From assembly GCF_000599605.1 (NCBI RefSeq), contig NZ_KK082668.1:148210-212209 (forward strand): a stretch of DNA of 64,000 bases, given 5' to 3'. The notes under the pieces are model-generated. The model did not search any database. It was not told where the DNA came from and was given only the letters and a program-made list of their open reading frames with translations. Of the stretch, positions 17,626 through 26,439 are shown in pieces. This DNA is from Prevotella sp. HJM029. Its GTDB lineage: Bacteria; Bacteroidota; Bacteroidia; Bacteroidales; Bacteroidaceae. A program made the translations under genes and the position numbers. The stretch's first letter is position 1; each line of letters opens with the position of its first letter.

Positions 17626-20139
17626 ATGAAAACAATGACGAGAATGGCATACCCAGTTCGTGTTTCCACCCTGTTTTTCCTGTTTTTTAGCATCCTTTCG
17701 GGGCATGCTGGAAATACTATTAAGCAGCGACCACTACATATTTGGTTTGACACGCCGTGCACATTAAAAGGTAAAGCCGTGTGGTATGGGGGACGACCAG
17801 AGATGTGGAAAGGAGAAAACAAACCCGAATCGGCAGGTGATACTGCCAAAAATCCCGACGAAGAGTGGGAGTCGGCCTCATTACCCATTGGTAATGGCAG
17901 CTTAGGGGCAAACATTTTGGGGTCGATTGCCGCAGAACGTATCACCTTAAATGAAAAGAGTTTGTGGCGCGGAGGGCCTGGAGTGAGTAGCGATGCAAGC
18001 TATTATTGGAACGTCAACAAGCATGCTGCACCTGTACTTAAGGCCATTCGGGCGGCCTTTTTGGCAGGCGATAAAGCCAAAGCCGACAGCCTAACGCGTA
18101 AAAACTTCAACGGCTTGGCAGCCTATGAATCGTATGCAGAGAAGCCTTTCCGCTTTGGAAACTTCACCACCATGGGCGAATTGACCATCGAAACGGGGCT
18201 CAATGATGCACAGATTAGTGGCTATCGACGCGAATTGTCTTTAGATTCGGCGCGCACATTGGTGCAATTCGTGCACGATGGTGTGCGTTATGCACGCACG
18301 GCCTTTATCTCTTATCCCGACAACGTAATGGTGCTGCGCTTCAAGGCCAATGCTAAAGGCATGCAGAACCTGTGTTTTCACTATGCGCCCAACCCTGTTT
18401 CAACAGGCAAGATGCAGGCCGATGGTACCAATGGGTTGGTGTATCGCGGTGCTTTAGACAGCAATGGCATGCAGTATGTGGTGCGCATTCAGGCGGTAAC
18501 ACATGGTGGAACGATCGAAAACTCGGGGCAAACGCTGACGATAAAAGGGGCTGATGAGGTGGCTTTCCTCATCACGGCCGACACCGATTACCGCATAAAT
18601 TTCAATCCTGACTTCCATAATCCCAAAACTTATGTGGGTGTTCAGCCTGAAGTAACTACCGAAAAATGGATGAAACAAGCTGCGGAAAGGGGATATGCAC
18701 AGCTGTTTCAGCGCCATTTCAAGGATTATTCTCCTCTCTTTCAGCGGGTGAAATTGCAGCTCAATGCGGCGCAAACGAACGATAAAGATGTGCCCACTGC
18801 ACAGCGTTTGGCAGCCTATCGTAACGGCGCTACCGACAATTATTTGGAGGAACTCTACTATCAGTTTGGGCGTTATCTGCTCATTGCCAGCTCGCGTCCC
18901 GGCAACTTACCTGCCAATCTGCAAGGCCTTTGGCACAATAATGTCGATGGTCCGTGGCGTGTAGACTACCATAATAATATCAATGTGCAAATGAATTATT
19001 GGCCCGTGCACACCACAAACCTCAACGAGTGTGCGTTGCCTTTGGTCGACTTTGTGCGCACATTGGTGAAGCCCGGCGCTGTAACTGCGAAGGCTTATTA
19101 TGGTGCACGCGGATGGACCACCTCGGTTTCGAGCAACATTTTCGGCTTCACTGCCCCCCTTGCAAGTGAAGATATGTCGTGGAATCTTTGCCCAATGGGT
19201 GGCCCTTGGCTTGCTACTCACTTGTGGGAATATTATGATTTCACCCGTGACAAGCAGTTTCTGCGCAGCACACTCTATGACATCATTAAGCAGAGTGCCA
19301 ACTTTGCGGTGGATTATCTGTGGCATAAGCCCGATGGAACTTACACTGCGGCACCTTCAACTTCACCCGAACATGGGCCTATTGACGAGGGAGTAACCTT
19401 CGTACACGCCGTTATTCGCGAGATTTTGCTTGATGCTATTGCTGCCAGTAAGGTGCTTCAAGTGGACGAGGCTGCTCGCAAGCAGTGGCAAATGGTGCTG
19501 AAGAAGTTGCCTCCTTATCGCATAGGACGCTATGGTCAGTTGCAAGAATGGTCGGAAGATATTGATGATCCCAATGATCATCACCGCCATGTGAACCATC
19601 TCTTTGGTTTGCATCCCGGCCACACCATTACGCCTTCCACCACACCAGCCTTAGCAAAAGCCGCACGAGTGGTATTAGAACATCGGGGAGATGGTGCTAC
19701 TGGTTGGAGCATGGGATGGAAAATTAACCAGTGGGCACGCCTACATGATGGCAATCATGCTTATCTTTTGGTGCGCAATTTGTTGAAAGATGGCACACTC
19801 AACAACCTTTGGGACACGCATCCTCCCTTCCAAATTGATGGTAATTTTGGTGGCACTGCAGGCATCACCGAGATGTTATTGCAAAGCCATACAGGCTTCA
19901 TCGATGTGCTTCCTGCGCTGCCTGATAGCTGGAAACAAGGCGAAGTGCGTGGTCTTTGTGCCCGCGGTGGCTTTGAAGTGGGGCTGAAGTGGCAGCAGGG
20001 CATGTTGCAATCGGTAGTGATTAAGTCGCTGGCAGGCGAACCTTGTACACTTAACTATCGTGGGAAAACATTGCGTTTTGTCACGAAGAAAGGCCAAACT
20101 TATGTGGTTTCATGGCAAAAAGGGAACTGGAAACGATAG
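17626..20139 (+). CDS. GH95 alpha-1,2-L-fucosidase
   Basis: An 837-residue exported enzyme (signal peptide ending near LSGHA) with an N-terminal beta-sandwich (about 30-330, including EEWESASLPIGNGSLGANILG) and an (alpha/alpha)6 catalytic barrel (about 370-770). Family marks: NIN at 451-453 in YHNNINVQMNYWP (the Asn pair that activates water in Bifidobacterium AfcA), STSPEHG with Glu582 as candidate acid, and DGNFGGTAG with Asp738. GH95 removes alpha-1,2-fucose from H antigen (and in some members alpha-1,2-galactose in plants). The position after GH110 and GH109 fits sequential trimming: A or B cap first, then the exposed H fucose. Confidence 0.92.
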   Translation: MKTMTRMAYPVRVSTLFFLFFSILSGHAGNTIKQRPLHIWFDTPCTLKGKAVWYGGRPEMWKGENKPESAGDTAKNPDEEWESASLPIGNGSLGANILGSIAAERITLNEKSLWRGGPGVSSDASYYWNVNKHAAPVLKAIRAAFLAGDKAKADSLTRKNFNGLAAYESYAEKPFRFGNFTTMGELTIETGLNDAQISGYRRELSLDSARTLVQFVHDGVRYARTAFISYPDNVMVLRFKANAKGMQNLCFHYAPNPVSTGKMQADGTNGLVYRGALDSNGMQYVVRIQAVTHGGTIENSGQTLTIKGADEVAFLITADTDYRINFNPDFHNPKTYVGVQPEVTTEKWMKQAAERGYAQLFQRHFKDYSPLFQRVKLQLNAAQTNDKDVPTAQRLAAYRNGATDNYLEELYYQFGRYLLIASSRPGNLPANLQGLWHNNVDGPWRVDYHNNINVQMNYWPVHTTNLNECALPLVDFVRTLVKPGAVTAKAYYGARGWTTSVSSNIFGFTAPLASEDMSWNLCPMGGPWLATHLWEYYDFTRDKQFLRSTLYDIIKQSANFAVDYLWHKPDGTYTAAPSTSPEHGPIDEGVTFVHAVIREILLDAIAASKVLQVDEAARKQWQMVLKKLPPYRIGRYGQLQEWSEDIDDPNDHHRHVNHLFGLHPGHTITPSTTPALAKAARVVLEHRGDGATGWSMGWKINQWARLHDGNHAYLLVRNLLKDGTLNNLWDTHPPFQIDGNFGGTAGITEMLLQSHTGFIDVLPALPDSWKQGEVRGLCARGGFEVGLKWQQGMLQSVVIKSLAGEPCTLNYRGKTLRFVTKKGQTYVVSWQKGNWKR

Positions 20140-20161
20140 TCTCTATATTCTTTTACTTGAA

Positions 20162-20199
20162 ATAGTGTTTGCAGTAATGCTGCAAACACTATTTTTTTG
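20162..20199 (+). terminator. Terminator of PUL 1
   Basis: Perfect 13-base-pair stem 20162-20174 / 20180-20192 with a 5-base loop and a seven-T run, 23 bases after the GH95 stop codon. Confidence 0.9.
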
Positions 20200-20640
20200 T
20201 TTTGCAATTTGTAGCGTTATTGCAGGCTTTAAAACTTTTGTTTTTGTGTTTTGAGGTATCACTGTAGGCACACTCTTTTTATTTTCTCGTTTGCTGTGGT
20301 GCTGTGAGCACTCTTTTTTGTGTCTTATGATTTGCAAAATTACAGTGAGTCTCCATGTCTTTGTTGTGCTCTTTGCAGCATGAGTGCGAGTATTCAAGTC
20401 CTCGATTTTGACAGCTTTTGATGTGGGTTATGCTGCATTCTTTTTCTGGTGGTAGAGTGTAGTGTGAGTGGTTGCGAAATGATTTGTGCGGTTTTATGGA
20501 GTAATTGCATAGAGATTACACTATAAAAACATAGTGTTTATGAACTTATTTAGCCCACTTTTTGTTATCGGTGTGCTATCTGTTCGAAGCCTTGCGTAGT
20601 TATCTTCAGGTATCAAGATTGTTTTTGTTTTCTAAGCGGT
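20200..20640. other. Intergenic region without genes
   Basis: No supportable gene lies between the two convergent terminators. The left part is T-rich with recurring CACTCTTTTT-like stretches (20271, 20309). Around 20495-20585 the minus strand shows weak 22-base phasing and the TGGGCTA core that recurs in the other 22-bp arrays. Confidence 0.4.
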
Positions 20641-20664
20641 GGAACTTCCTTAATTATAAAGACT

Positions 20665-20701
20665 AAAAAAGGGCGTAACCCAAGTGAGGTTACGCCCTTT
20701 T
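20665..20701. terminator. Bidirectional terminator downstream of DPP7
   Basis: Perfect 14-base-pair stem 20667-20680 / 20688-20701 with a 7-base loop. A-rich flank on the left gives a U run for the minus-strand DPP7 transcript, 75 bases after its stop codon. Confidence 0.85.
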
Positions 20702-20775
20702 GAATATGGATTATGCTACATAGATTGTGGCATTCTTTCTCGTATTTTATGGCCATGTCATGGCTTTATACATTT

Positions 20776-22887
20776 TTATTTTGCATTAATCTCTTTGATT
20801 AAGCGGTTGGCATGCCCCCATTTATCCATCATGAAAAGCATGTAGCGGATGTCAACACCTATGCAACGCGCTAAGCGATGGTCGAAGTTGATGTCGCTAC
20901 TGAGGCTATCCCAGTTGCCATCGAAGGCTAAACCCATGAGTTGTCCCTTGCCATTAAAGATGGGAGAACCCGAGTTCCCACCTGTAATATCGTTGTTGGT
21001 AAGGAAGCAAAGTTGCAGCTTCCCCGTGGTTTTGTCTTGATAAGGACCAAACGATTGAGCGCTCAACAGTTGCTGCATGATAGGTTCTGCCTTATAATCG
21101 AACACGCCTTTGTCACCGCGTTTCATCTTCTCTACAAGGCTTTCTGCCGTGGTATAGTAGTTGGAAATGTGCCCACCGAGGTCATAACCACCCACTTGTC
21201 CGTAGGATAAACGCATGGTAAAGTTGGCATCGCTATAATGAGGTTGATCCTCTTCCATGCGCAGTTTGGCTGCACAAAGATACTGTTCTTGCAGCTCGAT
21301 GCTGTCGGTTGGTGCAGCCAATTCGCGGTTGATGCGGTTGCGCAAGGCGTTGAGTTCTTGACCATATTGCAAGCCTGCATCCTTGGCAATGTTGGCTTTT
21401 GTGAGGTAAACCTTAGCCCCCTTCTTCATCAAGGCCGAGGTGTTCCACAAATAATCAACATATTTTTGGTAGTTGCCACCAAATTTTTGGTCGATGGTTT
21501 TGTAGAAAGCGGGCAGATATTCGGCAGCGATTTGCGCGCGATAGTTCTTCAACAACGTGGCTTGCACTTCGCGATCGAGAGCCGCATCCCACGTGTTACT
21601 GTTGTCATCAAAGGTCACATAGGGCGCTTTGGCCGTGCCTTGCTTCTCCTTTTTGAATGCCTTCAGCGCACGGTCGCTCAGTTCATTGGTGCGCATAAAG
21701 GTTTCGTTGAAGAGCGTTGCCGCGCGACGTGCATTGAAACGCTTGGCATAAAGCGCTTTCAAGGCATTGAAATCGAGCTTGCCTTGCAGGTATTTTGTCG
21801 AGTCTTGCCAACGCTGTAATGTCGCTTCATAGCGTGCTTTTTGGTTGATGATTCCGATAGAATCAATACATTTGTTCATGCCAATGGAGTTTTTCCAATA
21901 GTTAGCACTCTGCGCAAACTTGCTGTCATACTTGATACGCACGGCCTCATCGGCACGCATGTAGCGTGTCATCACCTCCTGTTTCACACCTCTTACCTGT
22001 GCTCTTGGAGCGTTAATGGCATCTCTTCTTTCGCGAATGCCATAGCTTGAAAGGTAGCGACTGGTGCTGCCGGGATAGCCCATGGTCATGGCAAAGCTAC
22101 CCTCTTTGTAGCCTTCTAAGCTCACTTGCGCCCAATGTTCGGGATGATAGGGCACGTTGTCCTTGCTGTAAGGCGCCGGTTTATTGTCCTTATTGGCGTA
22201 GATTCTGAACACACTGAAGTCGCAAGTTTGGCGCGGCCACATCCAGTTGTCGGTCTCTCCGCCAAACTTTCCCATCGACTTTGGGATGGTGAACACCAAG
22301 CGCACGTCGGGAAAATTGCGATAGGTGGTGGCATAATATTGGTTGCCTTCGTAGAACGCATCAACGTTTACATAGAGTGTAGAGTCTTGCTTTCGTGCCG
22401 CTTTTGTGTAGGCATTCTCCAACGAGTCGAGCACACGTGCCTGTGATAGCTTGCTCATCGTGGCAAAACCTGTTTTCATCACCTCAGCTGTGATGTCCTT
22501 TTGACTCACCATGAAGTTCACAAAGGTGCGCTCGTTGGGCAGCTCTTCAGCGAAACTCTTGGCCACAAAACCATTCAACAGGTAGTCGTGTTCAACGGTA
22601 GAATGCGAGCGAATGGCCTCAAAGCCACAGTGATGGTTGGTGAAAACGAGACCGTCGGGGCTCACAACCACGCCCGAACAATGCCCTGAGAAATCGACAA
22701 CGCTGTTCTTAATGGCGTCTTTGTTTGCATAGAGGTCGCCGTAGGGCAGTTGAAAGCCCTCGGCTTGCATCTGTTGATACACAGCTTGTGGAAGATTATA
22801 GAGCGTCCACATGCCTTCGTCGGCATGCAAAGGAGCTGCTAAAAGCAGCAATGCGGGTAGCAAGTGCCACCATCTTTTTTTCTTCAT
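20776..22887 (-). CDS. S46-family dipeptidyl-peptidase, DPP7-like
   Basis: An exported serine exopeptidase that removes dipeptides from the N-terminus of peptides in the periplasm. I start it at 22887 (703 residues) because MKKKRWWHL opens a good signal peptide ending at HADEG; an in-frame ATG at 22950 lies in repeat DNA. Trypsin-like triad residues are visible: TNHHC with His near 85-86, and GNSGSP with Ser639. The residue 18 places after the catalytic Ser decides specificity in this family: Arg marks acidic-preferring DPP11, and here it is Gly657 (FDGNW), so a DPP7-type preference for hydrophobic P1 residues is expected. Such enzymes feed peptide-using Bacteroidales. The promoter region contains a 22-bp array. 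Confidence 0.93.
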   Translation of the reverse strand: MKKKRWWHLLPALLLLAAPLHADEGMWTLYNLPQAVYQQMQAEGFQLPYGDLYANKDAIKNSVVDFSGHCSGVVVSPDGLVFTNHHCGFEAIRSHSTVEHDYLLNGFVAKSFAEELPNERTFVNFMVSQKDITAEVMKTGFATMSKLSQARVLDSLENAYTKAARKQDSTLYVNVDAFYEGNQYYATTYRNFPDVRLVFTIPKSMGKFGGETDNWMWPRQTCDFSVFRIYANKDNKPAPYSKDNVPYHPEHWAQVSLEGYKEGSFAMTMGYPGSTSRYLSSYGIRERRDAINAPRAQVRGVKQEVMTRYMRADEAVRIKYDSKFAQSANYWKNSIGMNKCIDSIGIINQKARYEATLQRWQDSTKYLQGKLDFNALKALYAKRFNARRAATLFNETFMRTNELSDRALKAFKKEKQGTAKAPYVTFDDNSNTWDAALDREVQATLLKNYRAQIAAEYLPAFYKTIDQKFGGNYQKYVDYLWNTSALMKKGAKVYLTKANIAKDAGLQYGQELNALRNRINRELAAPTDSIELQEQYLCAAKLRMEEDQPHYSDANFTMRLSYGQVGGYDLGGHISNYYTTAESLVEKMKRGDKGVFDYKAEPIMQQLLSAQSFGPYQDKTTGKLQLCFLTNNDITGGNSGSPIFNGKGQLMGLAFDGNWDSLSSDINFDHRLARCIGVDIRYMLFMMDKWGHANRLIKEINAK

Positions 22888-22914
22888 ATCTATGATTTTA
22901 TTAAATGATTTGTA

Positions 22915-22991
22915 CGATATTGCTGAATAATTTGCGCGATATTGTGCCACAATCTATGCGATATTACGGCACAATATGGGCTATATTGTCA
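22915..22991. repeat. 22-bp tandem array between the flippase and DPP7
   Basis: The cleanest example of the 22-base unit: starts at 22915, 22937, 22959 and 22981 each begin CGATATT or CTATATT, and units 2 and 3 carry CACAAT 13 bases into... the same phase (22949, 22971). The last unit runs into the flippase stop codon at 22989-22991. The array fills the 5' region of the DPP7 gene. Confidence 0.75.
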
Positions 22992-24488
22992 GACCTTGGA
23001 TTTGAATTTATTTTTAATTTTGACGAAACTTTCAGCCGAAAAGTTGCGCTTCACGATAATCACCACAAAGCAACCAACGAGCAAAGTGTTGACAGTCAAG
23101 GCGCCGAGCATCGGCAAACGGGCGTTGCTCAGGCTGATGAGTGCAAACAAAGCTGCAGCGATGAGCGTATAGAAAGCAATGTCTTTAAGCGGATAGCGAA
23201 TGGGATAGTACTTTTGTCCGAACGCATAGCTCAGCAACATGCTCACACCATACGATGCAAATCCCGCCCAAGCGCAAGCCCAATAGCTGAAATAAGGGAT
23301 GAGCAACAGGTCGACTCCGATGAGAATCACAGCACCGATGCCCGAGAAATAGGCTCCCCAAATGGTTCGGTCGATGAGCTTATACCAAAAACTGAGGTTG
23401 AAAAAAATGCCAAACATAATCTCAGCGGCCATCACAATCGGCACAATCTGCAACCCTTCCCAATAGCTTTTGCCCACAATGTAGCGCAGAATGTCCATGT
23501 AGGCCATCACAGAGAGGAAGGCCAGCAGGGTGAAAATGATGTAGAATTTCATCGCTTTGGCATAGGTTTCCTTGTTGTCGTTATCTTTAGTTTTGCCGAA
23601 AACAAAGGGTTCATAAGCATATCTAAAGGCCTGAGTGATGATGACCATGATCATGGCTAATTTGATACAGGCGCCATAAATGCCCAATTCCATGCGTGCT
23701 TCCTGCGCATTGCCGTTGTACATCCATGGAAAGATAATCTGCGAAGCCGTTTGATTCAGCTGCCCGGCTAAGCCCATAATGAGCAGCGGCCAGGTGTAGT
23801 TGAGCATGCGTTTGCAGGTGGCTTTGTCGAAAGGAAAGCGGAAACCTTTCAGCTCTTTGCCCAAGAAAAACAGGGTGATGACGCTGCCTGCCAGCTCAAT
23901 CCAAAACACATAGACCACATGAAGACTGAAATTCTCGTCATAAAGCCCGAGGAAATTGATTTTGAAATAGGGAAAGACAACCAAATAAAGCAGCACACCT
24001 ACGATGTTCACGACGATGCTGATGAGGCGGATACTCACAAACTTCACGGGGCGATGTGCATAGCGCAAATAGGCCAAAGGGATGTTGATAAAGGCATCTA
24101 TCGCCACACATGCGCCCATAATCATGATGAATTCGGGGTGGTCGGGATAGCCAATGCCGTCGGCAATAGGATGCAGAAACAACGCCACGAGTGCGATAAA
24201 GAGCACCGAAGTGGTGGCCACTAATCGCAAGGTGGTGGCATAAACCTTCTCGGCATCTTCGCCTTGGCGGTTCATAAAGCGGAAGAAAGTGGTCTCCATA
24301 CCATAGGTTAGGAGGATGATGAGCAAGGCCACGTAGGCATAAATGTTGGTGATGATGCCATATTGTCCGCCCGCTGCGTTAAACTTTACCGTTTCTATGG
24401 GCACCAGTAAATAGCCTATGAAGCGGGCAGCAATACTGCTCAAACCATAAATGGCGGTGTCTTTTGCTAATGATTTTAAATTGGCCAT
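22989..24488 (-). CDS. Oligosaccharide flippase / polysaccharide biosynthesis membrane protein (Wzx/MATE-like)
   Basis: A 499-residue integral membrane protein with about 14 predicted hydrophobic segments spread along the whole chain and few long loops. The N-terminal SLAKDTAIYGLSSIAARFIGYLLVPI pattern (LAKDTxxYGLSxxxxRxxxxLLxP) is characteristic of the polysaccharide-transport branch of the MOP flippase superfamily, which moves lipid-linked oligosaccharides across the inner membrane. It follows the SpmAB-like gene on the same strand by 39 bases. No glycosyltransferase genes are nearby, so its substrate is open. The C-terminus has a basic tail. Confidence 0.88.
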   Translation of the reverse strand: MANLKSLAKDTAIYGLSSIAARFIGYLLVPIETVKFNAAGGQYGIITNIYAYVALLIILLTYGMETTFFRFMNRQGEDAEKVYATTLRLVATTSVLFIALVALFLHPIADGIGYPDHPEFIMIMGACVAIDAFINIPLAYLRYAHRPVKFVSIRLISIVVNIVGVLLYLVVFPYFKINFLGLYDENFSLHVVYVFWIELAGSVITLFFLGKELKGFRFPFDKATCKRMLNYTWPLLIMGLAGQLNQTASQIIFPWMYNGNAQEARMELGIYGACIKLAMIMVIITQAFRYAYEPFVFGKTKDNDNKETYAKAMKFYIIFTLLAFLSVMAYMDILRYIVGKSYWEGLQIVPIVMAAEIMFGIFFNLSFWYKLIDRTIWGAYFSGIGAVILIGVDLLLIPYFSYWACAWAGFASYGVSMLLSYAFGQKYYPIRYPLKDIAFYTLIAAALFALISLSNARLPMLGALTVNTLLVGCFVVIIVKRNFSAESFVKIKNKFKSKV

Positions 24489-24527
24489 GTCATGAATGTC
24501 AATAAAAGCATAAATCGTATGATGATG

Positions 24528-25754
24528 TTAGAACATCAAATAGGCGATGAAGATTGCCGCAAGCACACCAATAAGGTCGGCTAACAAGCCACAAGCCACC
24601 GCATGTCGCGTGTATTTGATGTTGATACTACCGAAATAAACGGCAAGAATATAGAAGGTGGTGTCGGTTGATCCTTGAAAGATACAACTCAAACGTCCCA
24701 CAAAACTGTCAGCTCCATAGGTCTTCATGGCTTCCAACATTAGTCCTCTTGCGCCGCTTCCGCTAAGGGGTTTCATAAAAGCGGTGGGCAAAGCATCGAC
24801 GAAATCGGTAGGTAGTCCGCAGGCATGGATGCACCATGCCAAACCAGAAAGGAACATATCCATAGCGCCTGAAGCCCGGAATACGCCGATAGCCACGAGC
24901 ATCGCCACTAAATAAGGAATGATTTTTACAGCTGTAGTGAAGCCTTCTTTAGCCCCTTCTACAAAACTATCGTAGACATTCACACGCTTCACTACGCCTG
25001 CAAGAATAAAGATAAGGATGATGGTTAGCAGAATCATGCTGCCTCCGACATTGGCAATCCTCTCCATAGTCTGCTGATCCATGTGACTAAAACTCCAGAT
25101 AACGAAACCCACAAAGGCAATCATTGCACCTAAGAATGCTAATAACACGGGCTGAAGGAGATTAATTTTTTGCCATATTGCCGTGATGATAATGCCTGCA
25201 AGTGTGGCAATTGTCGTCGCCAAAAGGATGGGAACAAACACGTCTGTGGGATTGTGTGCACCATAGGTAGCACGATATCCCAAAATTGTTGTGGGGATAA
25301 TGGTGAGGCCACTGGTGTTTAATACCAAGAACATAATCATGGCATTGGTCGCAGTATCTTTCTTTTCGTTGAGTGTTTGCATCTGTTGCATGGCCTGAAG
25401 ACCAGCAGGAGTTGCTGCATTGTCTAAGCCCAACATGTTAGAAGCCATATTCATAAAGATGCTACCCATGGCTGGATGGTTTTTTGGAATACCAGGAAAG
25501 AGCTTTGAAAACACTGGACTAAGCATGCGAGCCAGCACGTTTACTGCGCCAGCACGTTCGCCAATGCGCATTATGCCCAACCACAATGCTAAGATTCCCG
25601 TTAGTCCTAACGAAATTTCAAATGCATTTTTGGATGAATCAAAGGTAGCTTCTACAATCTTTTGGAAGAGCGTTGCATCGCCCATACATAACCCAATGAT
25701 TGCGAAAATGAATGCAACCACGAAAAACGCCACCCAAATATAATTTAAAACCAT
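24528..25754 (-). CDS. Nucleoside-recognition (Gate) domain membrane protein, SpmA-SpmB fusion type
   Basis: A 408-residue membrane protein with two halves. Residues about 1-210 resemble spore maturation protein SpmA (GIMRIGERAG, MASNMLGLDNAATPAG), and about 215-408 resemble SpmB (YDSFVEGAKEGF, PYLVAMLVAIGVFRASGAMD, GSGARGLMLEAM, GSTDTTFYILAVYFGS). Such fusions are common in Bacteroidetes, which do not sporulate. The Gate domain suggests transport of a small molecule, but the substrate is unknown. A TACCTTTG box (complement of 25763-25770) lies 8 bases from the ATG, giving an almost leaderless mRNA. Likely in one operon with the downstream flippase. Confidence 0.88.
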   Translation of the reverse strand: MVLNYIWVAFFVVAFIFAIIGLCMGDATLFQKIVEATFDSSKNAFEISLGLTGILALWLGIMRIGERAGAVNVLARMLSPVFSKLFPGIPKNHPAMGSIFMNMASNMLGLDNAATPAGLQAMQQMQTLNEKKDTATNAMIMFLVLNTSGLTIIPTTILGYRATYGAHNPTDVFVPILLATTIATLAGIIITAIWQKINLLQPVLLAFLGAMIAFVGFVIWSFSHMDQQTMERIANVGGSMILLTIILIFILAGVVKRVNVYDSFVEGAKEGFTTAVKIIPYLVAMLVAIGVFRASGAMDMFLSGLAWCIHACGLPTDFVDALPTAFMKPLSGSGARGLMLEAMKTYGADSFVGRLSCIFQGSTDTTFYILAVYFGSINIKYTRHAVACGLLADLIGVLAAIFIAYLMF

Positions 25755-25939
25755 ATCGTATGCAAAGGTAAATGAAATCAGCTATATAAGGAAAGAAAAT
25801 ATTAAAAACCTATGCTTTTCAGTGCGATTGGAGCATAATTCATAAGCCTTTGAGGTTGGATAAAACCATAAAACATGATTTTTTTAATGCTATTTTCGTG
25901 CATTTATGGTGCCTTTTCCTTAAAATCAGTGCCTTTTTC

Positions 25940-25970
25940 TTTGTTATCTCATGTGGAATATTTATCTTTG
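25940..25970 (+). promoter_or_regulatory. Canonical promoter upstream of a small membrane-protein frame
   Basis: TTTG at 25940-25943, 19 bases, TATCTTTG at 25963-25970: a full match to the Bacteroidetes consensus. The predicted transcript starts near 25977 and runs rightwards; the first convincing frame on it is at 26130. Confidence 0.75.
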
Positions 25971-26129
25971 CAGCGAGGCTTTTCCTGCAAAAATTAGGAG
26001 GAACAGGTGTAAAGTAGCTTGTCTTGAGCCCAATTGTTTGACGGCTTTTTTAGGAAATCCTCATGAAAAGAGGCGACAGGGAAAACCTAAATGGCATATA
26101 AAAAGTGCACTTGCACACGATAATATAGA

Positions 26130-26294
26130 ATGAGTAGACATTCCTCTAACGATGCGCGGCATTTGTTTCGAATGGAAATGAAAAATCGTAAGCGTAGAAA
26201 GAAGTTAGCCAATCTTTTGTTTTGGGTAGCTTGTATACTATGCATTTGTATGTGCATAGTATGCTTCTTCCTCTATTTGCATCCCGATTTATAA
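26130..26294 (+). CDS. Small basic single-pass membrane protein, function unknown
   Basis: A 54-residue frame, ATG at 26130, TAA at 26292-26294. The first half is polar and strongly basic (a KNRKRRKK cluster at about 19-26), and the second half is a continuous hydrophobic stretch rich in Cys, Ile, Leu and Phe (about 29-49) that would form one membrane helix with the basic end inside. Five cysteines lie in the helix. A canonical promoter is 160 bases upstream. No family is recognised. It could be a real small membrane protein or a chance frame; the promoter and the sharp charge pattern favour a real gene. Confidence 0.5.
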   Translation: MSRHSSNDARHLFRMEMKNRKRRKKLANLLFWVACILCICMCIVCFFLYLHPDL

Positions 26295-26439
26295 TCTATT
26301 CTGGGTCTTTGCTTACAGCTTTTGGTGTGTGGATGATACGCCATTCCCTTCTTGTCCCCCAGAAGAGGAGAACGTTCTTTGGAGTATAGCAGGGTGATTG
26401 ATACCTACGAATGTTGGAGGTAATAGCAATAACAGCTTG

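Noticed and set aside
21238-21819. 193-codon plus-strand frame inside DPP7
   Set aside because: It is antisense to the S46 protease gene and lacks domain features.
20776-22887. DPP11 assignment for the S46 protease
   Set aside because: The specificity position 18 residues after the catalytic Ser is Gly, not Arg.
22905-23660. 251-codon plus-strand frame over the flippase end
   Set aside because: It is antisense to the flippase and crosses the 22-base array; its composition is that of an antisense frame of a membrane protein.
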